Assembly (NCBI GenBank): GCA_903970575.1
Contig: CAJCJC010000080.1
Location: 1 to 7,701 of the forward strand
Reading direction: 5' to 3'
DNA length: 7,701 bases
From: Alphaproteobacteria bacterium
GTDB lineage: Bacteria > Pseudomonadota > Alphaproteobacteria > BOG-932 > Roseiterribacteraceae
Positions 1-6,193 of the stretch are shown here, one piece after another. A program made the translations under genes and the position numbers. The number at the start of each line of letters is the position of its first letter. Position 1 is the stretch's first letter. The notes below the pieces were generated by a model. That model did not search any database, was not told the origin of the DNA, and was given only the letters and a program-made list of their open reading frames with translations.

Positions 1-289
1 CGGCGATGATGTTGCCGAACGTGGCGCCCGCCGCGCCCGAACGGTTCAGGTAGCTGGCTTGGGTGAACCCCGGCTTGTCGCACAGAACCGTGATGTCGTA
101 CTTCGTCTTCTGGATCACCACGCTTCCCGGCGTCGACTCCACCGAACCGATGGCCTTGCCTTCGCGCATCAGGGTGCAGTTGGCTCCGGCCGGATCGGTA
201 TTGATGGCGATCTTCTGGGAAGTGCCCTCGATGATCGACGAGCAGGCGGCCAGCGGGAGCACGGCGGCGAATAGAACGATCCTGAACAT
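1..289 (-). CDS. Small putative lipoprotein, PEGA-like (3' end outside window)
   Basis: The start is the ATG at 287-289, preceded by an AAGGA ribosome site about 9 bases upstream. The reading frame stays open to the window edge, so the C-terminus is missing; 96 codons are visible. The protein begins with one basic residue (R3), a hydrophobic stretch and a lipobox LAAC with the modifiable Cys at residue 16. It should therefore be exported by Sec and lipidated. Asp is not at +2 (it is Ser), which would favour outer-membrane sorting if Lol rules apply. The visible mature part reads as a short beta-rich PEGA-like domain (NTDPAGANCTL, then a GSVVIQKTKYDITVLCDKPGF stretch), followed by a Gly/Ala-rich segment (GAAGATFGNIIA). 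Similar small lipoproteins occur in alphaproteobacteria, sometimes misnamed translation initiation factor 2. The exact function is unknown. It lies 55 bases downstream of the HlyD remnant, and I see no clear promoter in that gap. Confidence 0.75.
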   Translation of the reverse strand, partial: MFRIVLFAAVLPLAACSSIIEGTSQKIAINTDPAGANCTLMREGKAIGSVESTPGSVVIQKTKYDITVLCDKPGFTQASYLNRSGAAGATFGNIIA

Positions 290-344
290 TGGTTATCCTT
301 ATGTTGAAGTTAGTAAAATGATTTTCCGGTGAAGCGATCCATGC

Positions 345-659
345 TCATCGCTCCCGCAGCCCCTCATGTTTGTACCGAAGCAGTGGCGAGAGCAGATAAT
401 CGATCACCCGCCGCTGCCCCGTCTTGATCTCGGCCGTCACCGCCATGCCGGGTTCCAGCGGAAGCCGGCCCTGTTCGGTGTCGATGGTCGTGTCGGCCAA
501 TGCGATGCGCGCGACATAAGCGGAGCTGGATTGAGCGCCATCCTGGCCGTCCTGGTCATCGGCGCCATCGGATGGCTTGTTGCGCCCAGAACCATCGTTG
601 CGTTTGCCGGTCTGGAGCGCGAGCACGGCCGTACCCTGGCGCCCAGCAAACGTGGCCGG
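345..659 (-). pseudogene. Remnant of HlyD-family type I secretion adaptor (C-terminal ~100 codons)
   Basis: The end of this frame is unmistakably the C-terminus of an HlyD-type periplasmic adaptor: YVARIAL, then PGMAVTAEIKTGQRRVIDYL and LLRYKHEGLRER, with the TGA stop at 345-347. In intact exporters this protein (usually over 400 residues) joins the inner-membrane ABC transporter to an outer-membrane TolC-like channel. Only about 100 residues remain here. Upstream, the frame runs without a plausible start into the repeat array and meets a stop at 681-683. The N-terminal cytoplasmic tail, membrane segment and coiled-coil hairpin are all missing. An Asp/Gly/Ser-rich insertion (around 538-590) before YVARIAL resembles the variable insert found in some RTX-toxin adaptors, so I take it as original. 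The nearby ABC ATPase scrap supports decay of one hlyB-hlyD operon. The right boundary is approximate. Confidence 0.78.
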
Positions 660-865
660 AAGCCAAAAGAGCCGGCGGCGTTAACGAACGAGGATTTATT
701 AAGTAAACTGTCACCGTAATACCTGTCACCGTAATACCGGAAGCCAAGAGAGCCGGCGGCATCAATGAACGAGGATTTACTAAGTAAACTGTCACCGTAA
801 TACCCACCAAGAGAGCCGGCGGCGTCAATGAATGACGATTTATTAAGTAAACTGTCACCGTAATA
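656..865. repeat. Three diverged ~61-68-bp direct repeats plus a 15-bp tandem duplication
   Basis: Copy A spans 656-723, copy B 737-804 and copy C about 805-865. Each contains CCAAGAGAGCCGGCGGC, then TCAATGAACGAGGATTTA with variants, and ends in AAGTAAACTGTCACCGTAAT. Over the shared 61 bases, A and B differ at about 5 positions and B and C at about 4, so this is an old array. The 15-mer TGTCACCGTAATACC (709-723) is repeated exactly and immediately at 724-738. Copy offsets are 81 and 63 bases. The minus-strand motif ATTACGGTGACAGTTTACTT reminds me of sequences near IS200-like/REP-associated (Y1) transposases; this is memory, not a search. The array separates the ABC fragment from the HlyD fragment, so it marks the site of insertion, deletion or both. 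Confidence 0.88.
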
Positions 866-949
866 GAAGCGATGCGCGATGATCATCACGGTTCGGCCCA
901 CGGCGATGGGGCGCATGTTCTCCTGGACGATCCGTTCGGCGTTAGCACG
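866..949 (-). pseudogene. Remnant of type I secretion ABC transporter ATPase (28 codons around the H-loop)
   Basis: Reading the minus strand from 949, the frame gives RANAERIVQENM and then RPIAVGRTVMIIAHR. This is the stretch between the D-loop and the switch histidine (H-loop) of an HlyB/PrtD-type ABC exporter ATPase, whose family pattern is SALD, ERI-QNM, GRTV-IIAHR. A TAA stop lies directly upstream (950-952), and Walker A, the signature motif, Walker B and the membrane domain are all absent. Downstream of IIAHR the family sequence stops abruptly and the frame continues into repeat DNA (YYGDSLL). The scrap lies upstream of the HlyD remnant in the normal hlyB-hlyD order and orientation. Both fragments therefore look like relics of a single secretion operon that lost the sequence between them. 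It cannot be functional. Confidence 0.75.
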
Positions 950-957
950 TTAATTTA

Positions 958-1003
958 CCGATTCGGAGACAGGGTGAAAGTCGCCATTCTTCTTTTTGGA
1001 GAC
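958..1003. repeat. Possible mobile-element relic, inverted relative to the repeat array
   Basis: ATTCGGAGACAG (961-972) read on the other strand is CTGTCTCCGAAT. This matches CTGTCACCGTAAT, the end of repeat copy C (852-864), apart from one substitution and one indel. The two motifs face each other across the ABC ATPase scrap like imperfect terminal inverted repeats. A short direct repeat, GGAGAC, occurs at 965-970 and again just after a T-rich stretch near 998-1003. The match is short, so chance is possible. Confidence 0.35.
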
Positions 1004-1040
1004 GGCCCGGTGACGCATTCAAAGCGGTCGAGGAACCCGG

Positions 1041-1094
1041 CCATGACGGTCATGGCGACGGTTACCGTACGGCGTTTCCCCGCCCCGGGCGGGG
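1041..1094. repeat. Three consecutive short palindromes with single-base centres
   Basis: CCATGACGGTCATGG (1041-1055) has 7-base arms, ACGGTTACCGT (1058-1068) has 5-base arms and CCCCGCCCCGGGCGGGG (1078-1094) has 8-base arms. Each is perfect around one central base. The one-base centre fits dimeric protein sites or tight hairpins equally well. None is followed by a T-run on either strand, so they are not intrinsic terminators. Function is unknown. Confidence 0.6.
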
Positions 1095-1193
1095 AGCAAA
1101 ACATGATTGGGGCGCACGGGATCGCCCGCCGCGCCTTTTTTCGCGGTTTCCCATGCTGAAGGAAACTGCCAATAGAGTCAGATGGATGGGAAA

Positions 1194-1211
1194 GTGTTTC
1201 ACGTGAAACAC
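1194..1211. promoter_or_regulatory. parS: parS centromere site (ParB binding)
   Basis: The palindrome GTGTTTCACGTGAAACAC contains the exact 16-bp consensus parS TGTTTCACGTGAAACA at 1195-1210. One extra complementary base on each side makes an 18-bp perfect palindrome. ParB/Spo0J dimers bind this sequence, load as CTP-dependent clamps and spread over kilobases, so that ParA can move the sister origins apart. It is the only copy in the window. It lies between the dcw operon terminator and the T1SS relic, 93 bases past the ftsZ stop, and is shielded from ftsZ transcription by the terminator. A site this long and exact is very unlikely by chance. Whether it is a main or secondary centromere needs the genome position. 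Confidence 0.93.
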
Positions 1212-1232
1212 CTTGTTTTGGATAGAAGTGGG

Positions 1233-1285
1233 AAAAACGAGGCGGATCGCGCACAGGCCCCGGGGCCGCGCGATCCGCCTCTTTT
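1233..1285 (-). terminator. Strong Rho-independent terminator of the dcw operon
   Basis: A perfect 14-bp stem, GAGGCGGATCGCGC (1239-1252) with GCGCGATCCGCCTC (1268-1281), encloses a 15-base loop. The loop itself contains the 12-base palindrome GGCCCCGGGGCC (1256-1267). On the minus strand the stem is followed by G and then five T (1237-1233). On the plus strand it is followed by TTTT (1282-1285), so it could work in both directions. It begins 18 bases after the ftsZ stop codon and should end transcription from murC through ftsZ before parS. Confidence 0.93.
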
Positions 1286-1303
1286 CAACCGTCGATTACC
1301 CCG

Positions 1304-3019
1304 TCAGTTGGCCTGACGCCGCAGGAAGGCGGGGATTTCCAGCAGGTCGTTCTCCGGCGACGAGATTTTCGGGCGCGCGGGCGCGTCGATCCCAAGGCGG
1401 GGCTGCCCCGGCGTCGGGGCGGCCGGATCCGGCGCCAGCGCGCGCATGGGAATCTTGGTCCCGAAACTTGGCGTGGCGCGCGCCTGAGCGGGCTGAGCCG
1501 CCGCCGCGTTGGCCTGCTCGGCGCGCCGCGCCGCGCCGGTCGCCCGCTCGAACAAGCTATAGGTCCGCTTGGGCGCGGCGGCCGCCGGCTGGGCGCCTGC
1601 CGGGGTCTGCTGCGCCGATAAAGGCGGGGCCGAGACCCAGGGTGTGGCGCTTGGCTGACGCGACGCCGGTTCGGGCTGGGCCGGCGCGGCGGACGCGGGC
1701 TCGGCCAACTCGGTCTCCCGCGGCATCAGGAACTGACGCGCCGCGGATTCGATGCTCCTGATCATGTCGTCCGGCTCGAGCGCGGAAAGCGCGGCGACGG
1801 CCGGACTCTCCTTCGGCGCTTCGACTGGCGCCGCCGCGACAGCGGGCTCCGCGATCTCAGGCTCCATCTGGCGCGCGACGGCGACGGCTTGCGGCTGAGC
1901 GGCGGCGATCGACATCGCCGGCCAAGCGGTGGCGGTCGCGACGCCGGCCGTTCCGAAACCGCCGGCGTTCATCTTGCGCCCGGCATTGATATCGACGCCC
2001 CCGCGAATGACGTCGAGCGTCGGCTGGCGCGGCGGCGCGGTGTGAATCGCGCCCTGAGCGTCGATCCCGGTCGCCACGACCGATACCCGCAGGCGTCCTT
2101 CCATCGTCGGATCGAAGGTCGAGCCGAAAATGACGTTGGCTTCGGGGTCGACTTCGGAGCGCACGCGATTGACCGCCTCGTCCACTTCGAACAGGGCGAT
2201 ATCCATGCCCGCGGTGATATTGATCAACATCGCCCGCGCGCCCTTCAGCGACACCTCGTCCAACAGCGGGTTGGAGATCGCGGCCTCGGCGGCGTCGATC
2301 GCGCGGCGCGCGCCCTCGGCCTCGCCCGTGCCCATCATCGCCTTGCCCATCTCGCTCATCACCGTGCGAATATCGGCGAAGTCGAGATTGATCAGGCCGG
2401 GCATGACCATGAGGTCGGTCACGCCGCGCACGCCCGAATACAGCACTTCGTCCGCCATCTTGAAGGCTTCGGCGAAGGTCGTTTTTTCGTTCGCGATCCG
2501 GAACAGGTTCTGATTGGGGATGACGATCAGCGTATCGACGAATTGCTGAAGCTCCTGGATGCCGGCCTCGGCGGTGCGCATGCGGTGCGCGCCCTCGAAC
2601 TGGAACGGCTTGGTCACGACGCCGACGGTTAGAATATTATGCTCTCGCGCCGCCCGGGCGATCACCGGGGCCGCGCCCGTGCCCGTGCCGCCGCCCATGC
2701 CGGCGGTGATGAACACCATGTTCGAGCCCTCGAGATAGCTGAACAGCTCCTCGAGCGCTTCCTCCGCCGAGGCGCGGCCTACTTCCGGACGCGACCCGGC
2801 GCCGAGCCCCTTGGTGATGTTGAGCCCGAGCTGTATGCGCCGGTCCGCCGCCGAATGGCCCAGCGCCTGGGCGTCGGTATTGCAAACGAGAAACTCGACG
2901 CCCTCGAGGTTGGAGCGAATCATGTTGTTGACGGCGTTGCCGCCGGCGCCGCCGACGCCGATGACGGTGATTCGGGGATGGAGCGGCGGGTCGGATTCTG
3001 GTGCGCGAATGCTGATCAT
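1304..3019 (-). CDS. ftsZ: Cell division GTPase FtsZ
   Basis: FtsZ is the tubulin-like GTPase that polymerises into the cytoplasmic Z-ring and recruits the divisome. The protein has 571 residues. The T1 nucleotide loop [11 protein letters not shown] is at 21-31 and the tubulin signature GGGTGTG at 109-115. The T7 loop NLDFADI at 211-217 carries the catalytic acids D213 and D216. The globular core ends near 322. A long Ala/Pro/Gln-rich linker, probably disordered (about 322-555), leads to the C-terminal peptide [12 protein letters not shown], which binds FtsA and other partners. E. coli FtsZ has 383 residues; long linkers are normal in alphaproteobacteria. The ATG has AAGGAG (3028-3033) 8 bases upstream. 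The gene is last in the operon and ends just before the terminator. Five GANTC sites lie around its start (2917-3113), suggesting CcrM/GcrA-type control. No lpxC follows, unlike most relatives. Confidence 0.98.
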   Translation of the reverse strand: MISIRAPESDPPLHPRITVIGVGGAGGNAVNNMIRSNLEGVEFLVCNTDAQALGHSAADRRIQLGLNITKGLGAGSRPEVGRASAEEALEELFSYLEGSNMVFITAGMGGGTGTGAAPVIARAAREHNILTVGVVTKPFQFEGAHRMRTAEAGIQELQQFVDTLIVIPNQNLFRIANEKTTFAEAFKMADEVLYSGVRGVTDLMVMPGLINLDFADIRTVMSEMGKAMMGTGEAEGARRAIDAAEAAISNPLLDEVSLKGARAMLINITAGMDIALFEVDEAVNRVRSEVDPEANVIFGSTFDPTMEGRLRVSVVATGIDAQGAIHTAPPRQPTLDVIRGGVDINAGRKMNAGGFGTAGVATATAWPAMSIAAAQPQAVAVARQMEPEIAEPAVAAAPVEAPKESPAVAALSALEPDDMIRSIESAARQFLMPRETELAEPASAAPAQPEPASRQPSATPWVSAPPLSAQQTPAGAQPAAAAPKRTYSLFERATGAARRAEQANAAAAQPAQARATPSFGTKIPMRALAPDPAAPTPGQPRLGIDAPARPKISSPENDLLEIPAFLRRQAN

Positions 3020-3111
3020 GGAAAAGACTCCTTATAAGGGTTGTAAGCTTGAGTGGATCGGGCTTGACCGGCCCGTTTGGTGAGACAAAGTCCAAAAAAC
3101 TTCTTTTTGAT
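3020..3111 (-). promoter_or_regulatory. ftsA-ftsZ intergenic region, possible ftsZ control region
   Basis: At 92 bases this is the widest gap in the cluster; the other junctions overlap or are 26 bases apart. It holds the ftsZ ribosome site and two GANTC sites: 3026-3030, overlapping the ribosome site, and 3109-3113, overlapping the ftsA stop. There is a weak 5-bp hairpin, CGGGC/GCCCG (3059-3063 with 3071-3075). I could not find a convincing -35/-10 pair with normal spacing, so an internal promoter is only inferred from the gap and from known separate ftsZ promoters in other alphaproteobacteria. Confidence 0.3.
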
Positions 3112-4389
3112 TCATAGGTTTTCTCGAAACCAGGCGCCGACGCGTCCTAAAAAGCCAGGCATCGCCTGGGGAACGGCGGTGAAACCGGACAGGTCTTCGA
3201 CCGGGTGCTGAGCGAAGGCGAGAAGGCCGACGGCGGTCGCGAAAGCCGGCCCCGATACGGCCTCGGGCTGGCCAACCAGGCGACGCGGCTTACCGATGCG
3301 GATCTGTTTGTCGAGGACGAGTTGCGCCAGATCGCGGACCCCCGCCAACTGGCTGCCGCCGCCCGTCAGAACCACGCGCCTGCCCGCGGCGTGGTAATGA
3401 CCGGACGCTTCCAAATGCTGCCGCACCAGCTCGAAGGTCTCCTCCAGCCGCGGCTGGATGATTCCCACCAGGAACGACCGCGGGAGATGATTGGCCTGCG
3501 CGGGTTCCTCGTCGCCATATTCGCCCACTTGCGGAACGTCGATCAGTTCGCGCTCGTCGGTCGAGGTCGCGACGCAGCTTCCATAAAGCGTCTTGATCCG
3601 TTCGGCGTGCGCGAGCGGGGTCGTCAATCCGCGCGCGATATCGCTGGTGACGTGCACGCCGCCCACCGGCACGCATCCAGCATGCATCAGCACGCCATCC
3701 TGGAAGACCGCGATCTCGGTCGTGCCGCCCCCCATGTCGACGATGGTGGCGCCCAGTTCCTTCTCGTCCTCGACCAGAACGGACAGGCCGGAGGCATAGG
3801 GCGACACGCAAAACCCCTCGATCCCCAGATGCGTATTCGCGACGCAGGTCGTCAGGTTCTTGAGCGCGCTGACATCGGCCGTCACCGCGTGCAGTTGAAC
3901 GCCGAGGGCCTGACCGAACATGCCGCGCGGGTCCTCGATCCCGCAATTGCCGTCGATGGCGAAACCCGTGGGCACGGCGTGTAAAAGCTCGGTTTCGGCC
4001 GCGCGCTCCACGCCGCGCGCATGCCCCATGGCCCGGCGCAGATCCAGATCGCCGACCTGATGCCCGGCGATCGTCACCTCGATGGTGACGGCGTGAGATT
4101 CGGCGTGCCCGGCCGAAAGATTGACCAGCACCTCGCGGATCGTCTCGCCACACATCTGCTCGGCCGCGTTGACCGCGTTTCCGATCGCGGTCGCGGCGCT
4201 GGCCATGTCGACGATCGTCCCGGACTTGAGGCCGACCGAGCTTTGATGACCGACCCCGATGATTCTGAGCGCGTCGCCTTCGTCCACCCGCGCGATGAAG
4301 CACACGATCTTGGTCGTGCCGACATCCACCACCGCGATGACGCTGCCGCGCGGTCGGTGGCGAATGCGCCTGTTGTCGTTTATCGACAT
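3112..4389 (-). CDS. ftsA: Cell division protein FtsA (actin-like membrane anchor of FtsZ)
   Basis: FtsA is an actin-family ATPase that binds the FtsZ C-terminal peptide and tethers the Z-ring to the membrane, then recruits later divisome proteins. The protein has 425 residues, close to E. coli FtsA (420). The phosphate-1 loop VVDVGTTK is at 20-27, the phosphate-2 loop IVDMGGGTTE at 216-225 and the adenosine motif VVLTGGGSQLAG at 339-350. The last 15 residues, PGFLGRVGAWFRENL, fit the amphipathic membrane-targeting helix. The region between the two phosphate loops holds the 1C subdomain typical of FtsA. The ATG at 4387-4389 is 26 bases after the ftsQ stop, with a purine-rich GGGAAGAGA upstream. 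A GANTC site (4390-4394) touches the start codon. The neighbouring ftsZ and ftsQ confirm the assignment. Confidence 0.97.
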   Translation of the reverse strand: MSINDNRRIRHRPRGSVIAVVDVGTTKIVCFIARVDEGDALRIIGVGHQSSVGLKSGTIVDMASAATAIGNAVNAAEQMCGETIREVLVNLSAGHAESHAVTIEVTIAGHQVGDLDLRRAMGHARGVERAAETELLHAVPTGFAIDGNCGIEDPRGMFGQALGVQLHAVTADVSALKNLTTCVANTHLGIEGFCVSPYASGLSVLVEDEKELGATIVDMGGGTTEIAVFQDGVLMHAGCVPVGGVHVTSDIARGLTTPLAHAERIKTLYGSCVATSTDERELIDVPQVGEYGDEEPAQANHLPRSFLVGIIQPRLEETFELVRQHLEASGHYHAAGRRVVLTGGGSQLAGVRDLAQLVLDKQIRIGKPRRLVGQPEAVSGPAFATAVGLLAFAQHPVEDLSGFTAVPQAMPGFLGRVGAWFRENL

Positions 4390-4415
4390 GATTCTCTTCC
4401 CAGCCCTTGCACGGC

Positions 4416-5258
4416 TTAAATCCCCTGCTGCGGTTTGGCGGGTTTGGCCGCGACCGGCTGATGCCCCAGCCGCACGATCATCTTGCCGGGCAGGCGTAAA
4501 TCCACGGCCGTTACGTCGCGCTCCAACAGCCGCGTCTCGCTTTCGGCGTCCGCGAGTTGTTGAAGGGCGTTCGCGACATCGCTTTCCGGCAGCCGCACCT
4601 CCACGCCATTATCCATTTTGAGGTCCCAGCGGCGGCTGCCGATCCAGCTCGAAGACGATATCCGCTTGGCGAGGTCGGGATGTTCGGCGAGCATCCCCAG
4701 CAGATCGGCGGCGTGCGCCGGCGCGTCCCCGCCAACGACCAGCGGAAGGTCGGGCCGGGACTCGACCGCGGCCGGACCCAGATTCGCGCCGTCCGCGGCG
4801 ATGAGCGAGATGCGCTCGTTATGCTGCCACAGCGCGATCGGCGTCCGCTCCACGAGAGTGATCGCCACGTAATTGGGAAGCCGGCGCTCCACGGCGGCGC
4901 TGGCGACCCACGGCAGGCTCTCGATGCGTTGCCGCACATCCTCCGGATCGAAGCTGAGAATGGGGTCGCCGCGCTTCAAACCGGCCGCGGCGAGCAGCGC
5001 CCTTGGGTCGGTCTCGACCCGACCGGCGACATCCACCTCCTCGACCCGAAATCCGATCCCGGCGGAAACCGCGATCGCGGTCGTTTCGGCTCTGTCGAGA
5101 CAGGAAGAAAGCGCGCCCGAACGCCAGGTGATCCCTACGATTGCGACGATCGCGGCCATGACCGTGACCTTCAATCCACGTAGGGTCCATCGCAACGCCG
5201 CGTTTCGGCGTTTCGGCGGCCGGCGCATGGCGCGCGCGGCGGAGGTCAATGACGACAT
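4416..5258 (-). CDS. ftsQ: Cell division protein FtsQ (DivIB family)
   Basis: FtsQ is a bitopic inner-membrane protein that links early cytoplasmic divisome parts with FtsB/FtsL and the septal synthase. From the start chosen here it has 280 residues. There is a basic cytoplasmic tail (MRRPPKRRN near 11-19), one membrane segment (about 31-46, VTVMAAIVAIVGITW) and a POTRA domain at about 70-138 (FRVEEVDVAGR through LPNYVAITLVERTP). A periplasmic beta domain follows, starting ISLIAADG, and the C-terminus is Pro/Lys-rich. An in-frame ATG at 5279 would add seven residues (MDRGGGD), but it has no good ribosome site. The ATG at 5258 follows GGAGGGGG at 5263-5270, so I prefer it. It then overlaps the ddl end by 13 bases, implying coupled translation. 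The ddl-ftsQ-ftsA order is the standard dcw arrangement. Confidence 0.93.
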   Translation of the reverse strand: MSSLTSAARAMRRPPKRRNAALRWTLRGLKVTVMAAIVAIVGITWRSGALSSCLDRAETTAIAVSAGIGFRVEEVDVAGRVETDPRALLAAAGLKRGDPILSFDPEDVRQRIESLPWVASAAVERRLPNYVAITLVERTPIALWQHNERISLIAADGANLGPAAVESRPDLPLVVGGDAPAHAADLLGMLAEHPDLAKRISSSSWIGSRRWDLKMDNGVEVRLPESDVANALQQLADAESETRLLERDVTAVDLRLPGKMIVRLGHQPVAAKPAKPQQGI

Positions 5259-6193
5259 GTCGCCCCCTCCACGATCCATTCGACCAGGTCGGCGTAACCC
5301 ATGCCGATCAGGCCGGCCTGCTCGGGCACAAGCGATATCGGCGTCATACCCGGCTGGGTATTGATTTCCAGAAAATAAAGCCCCTCCATGCCGGGGCGGG
5401 AGTCATCCCAGCGAAAATCGCTGCGGGTCACGCCCGTGCAGCCGATCACCTGATGAGCAAGTCGCGCATACTCCATCACCGCCCTATAAACTGATTCGGG
5501 GATTTTGGCAGGAAGAATATGTGTTGCGTAGCCTTCCGAGTATTTCACCGTGTAATCGAATATTTCCGAGCTATAAACGATCTCCGTGACCGCCAGCGCG
5601 CGAGCTTCCTCGCCCGCGCGGCTCATAACGCCCACCGTCAGCTCCCGGCCCGCGATATACGGCTCGACCAGCAACAGCGCGTCCTCGGCCCATGCTTCGC
5701 CGGGGGCAAGATTTTCGCCCGCGCGCACGATCGAGACGCCGACGCTCGAGCCTTCGCCCACCGGCTTCACCACATAAGGCGGCGGCATCGGATGGCCCTC
5801 GGCCAAGATCGCGGGCGTGACGACCATCCCCGCCGGGCTCGGCACGCCGACGGTTCCGACGACGCGCTTGGCGAGGGGTTTATCCATCGCGACCGCCGAG
5901 GCCCGCATGCCGGAATGCGTGTAAGGCACGTCGAGCAGGTCGAGCACCGCCTGGATCGTGCCGTCCTCGCCGCCGGTTCCATGCAGCGCATTGAACACCG
6001 CGGCGGGGCGGGGCGTCAGACCCTCGGCGATCCGAATGGGGTCGCGCGGCGGATCGAACGTCTCCACGACGTAGCCGCGGCCGATCAAGGCGTCGGCCAC
6101 GCCCTTGCCGCTCACCAGCGAGACCTCGCGCTCGGCCGACCAGCCGCCGGCCAGAACGACGATTCTGGGGCGTTGGCTCGCGGTCGCGGTCAT
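5246..6193 (-). CDS. ddl: D-alanine--D-alanine ligase
   Basis: Ddl joins two D-alanines using ATP; the dipeptide is then added by MurF to the UDP-MurNAc tripeptide. The protein has 315 residues and is of the DdlB type. GGWSAEREVSLVSG at 16-29 carries the substrate-binding Glu21, HGTGGEDG is at 71-78 and EGSSVGV at 147-153. VKYSEG holds Tyr218, matching the Tyr that marks D-Ala rather than D-lactate ligases. RSDF (Arg257) and EINTQPGMT at 276-284 provide the Mg/ATP site. The same frame stays open far upstream through murB, but only the ATG at 6191-6193 makes family sense. Its first bases form an ATGA overlap with the murB stop, with GGGGAA just upstream. Nothing points to vancomycin-type D-Lac or D-Ser specificity. 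Confidence 0.97.
   Translation of the reverse strand: MTATASQRPRIVVLAGGWSAEREVSLVSGKGVADALIGRGYVVETFDPPRDPIRIAEGLTPRPAAVFNALHGTGGEDGTIQAVLDLLDVPYTHSGMRASAVAMDKPLAKRVVGTVGVPSPAGMVVTPAILAEGHPMPPPYVVKPVGEGSSVGVSIVRAGENLAPGEAWAEDALLLVEPYIAGRELTVGVMSRAGEEARALAVTEIVYSSEIFDYTVKYSEGYATHILPAKIPESVYRAVMEYARLAHQVIGCTGVTRSDFRWDDSRPGMEGLYFLEINTQPGMTPISLVPEQAGLIGMGYADLVEWIVEGATCRH
5263..5270 (-). promoter_or_regulatory. Ribosome binding site that decides the ftsQ start
   Basis: GGAGGGGG on the minus strand ends 4 bases before the ATG at 5258, and its GGAGG core is 7 bases away. The alternative upstream ATG at 5279 lacks such a site and would place this motif inside the coding sequence. The site lies within the last codons of ddl. 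Confidence 0.7.

Larger units (their letters stand above)
950..1193. other. Non-coding stretch between the T1SS relic and parS
   Basis: I see no credible gene here on either strand. A minus-strand open frame (955-1254) reads through the parS palindrome and has no family resemblance, so I treat it as chance. Recognisable content is limited to a possible repeat relic near 958-1003 and three palindromes at 1041-1094. The stretch ends in lower-GC sequence leading into parS. Confidence 0.6.

Noticed and set aside
681..702. Possible CtrA box (TTAA-N7-TTAA) in repeat copy A
   Set aside because: The two TTAA elements are about 14 bases apart rather than 7, and the site lies in repeat DNA with no gene to control.
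437..916. A 159-codon minus-strand frame running from the ABC scrap through the repeats into HlyD DNA
   Set aside because: It starts inside the ATPase homology, crosses the repeat array and then reads the HlyD remnant in the wrong frame. Its openness comes from repeat spacings that are multiples of three.
1078..1094. GC-rich palindrome as an intrinsic terminator
   Set aside because: There is no T-run on either side in either direction. The real terminator is at 1233-1285.
955..1254. A 99-codon minus-strand frame covering the parS region
   Set aside because: It has no family resemblance and reads through the parS palindrome. It is open by chance in GC-rich sequence.
1304..1800. The Ala/Pro-rich FtsZ C-terminal linker as an abnormal insertion or fusion
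   Set aside because: Long disordered linkers before the conserved C-terminal peptide are common in alphaproteobacterial FtsZ.
3020..3111. A specific sigma-70 promoter for ftsZ
   Set aside because: Several weak -10-like hexamers exist, for example TTATAA next to the ribosome site, but none pairs with a -35 at 16-18 bases and a sensible leader length.
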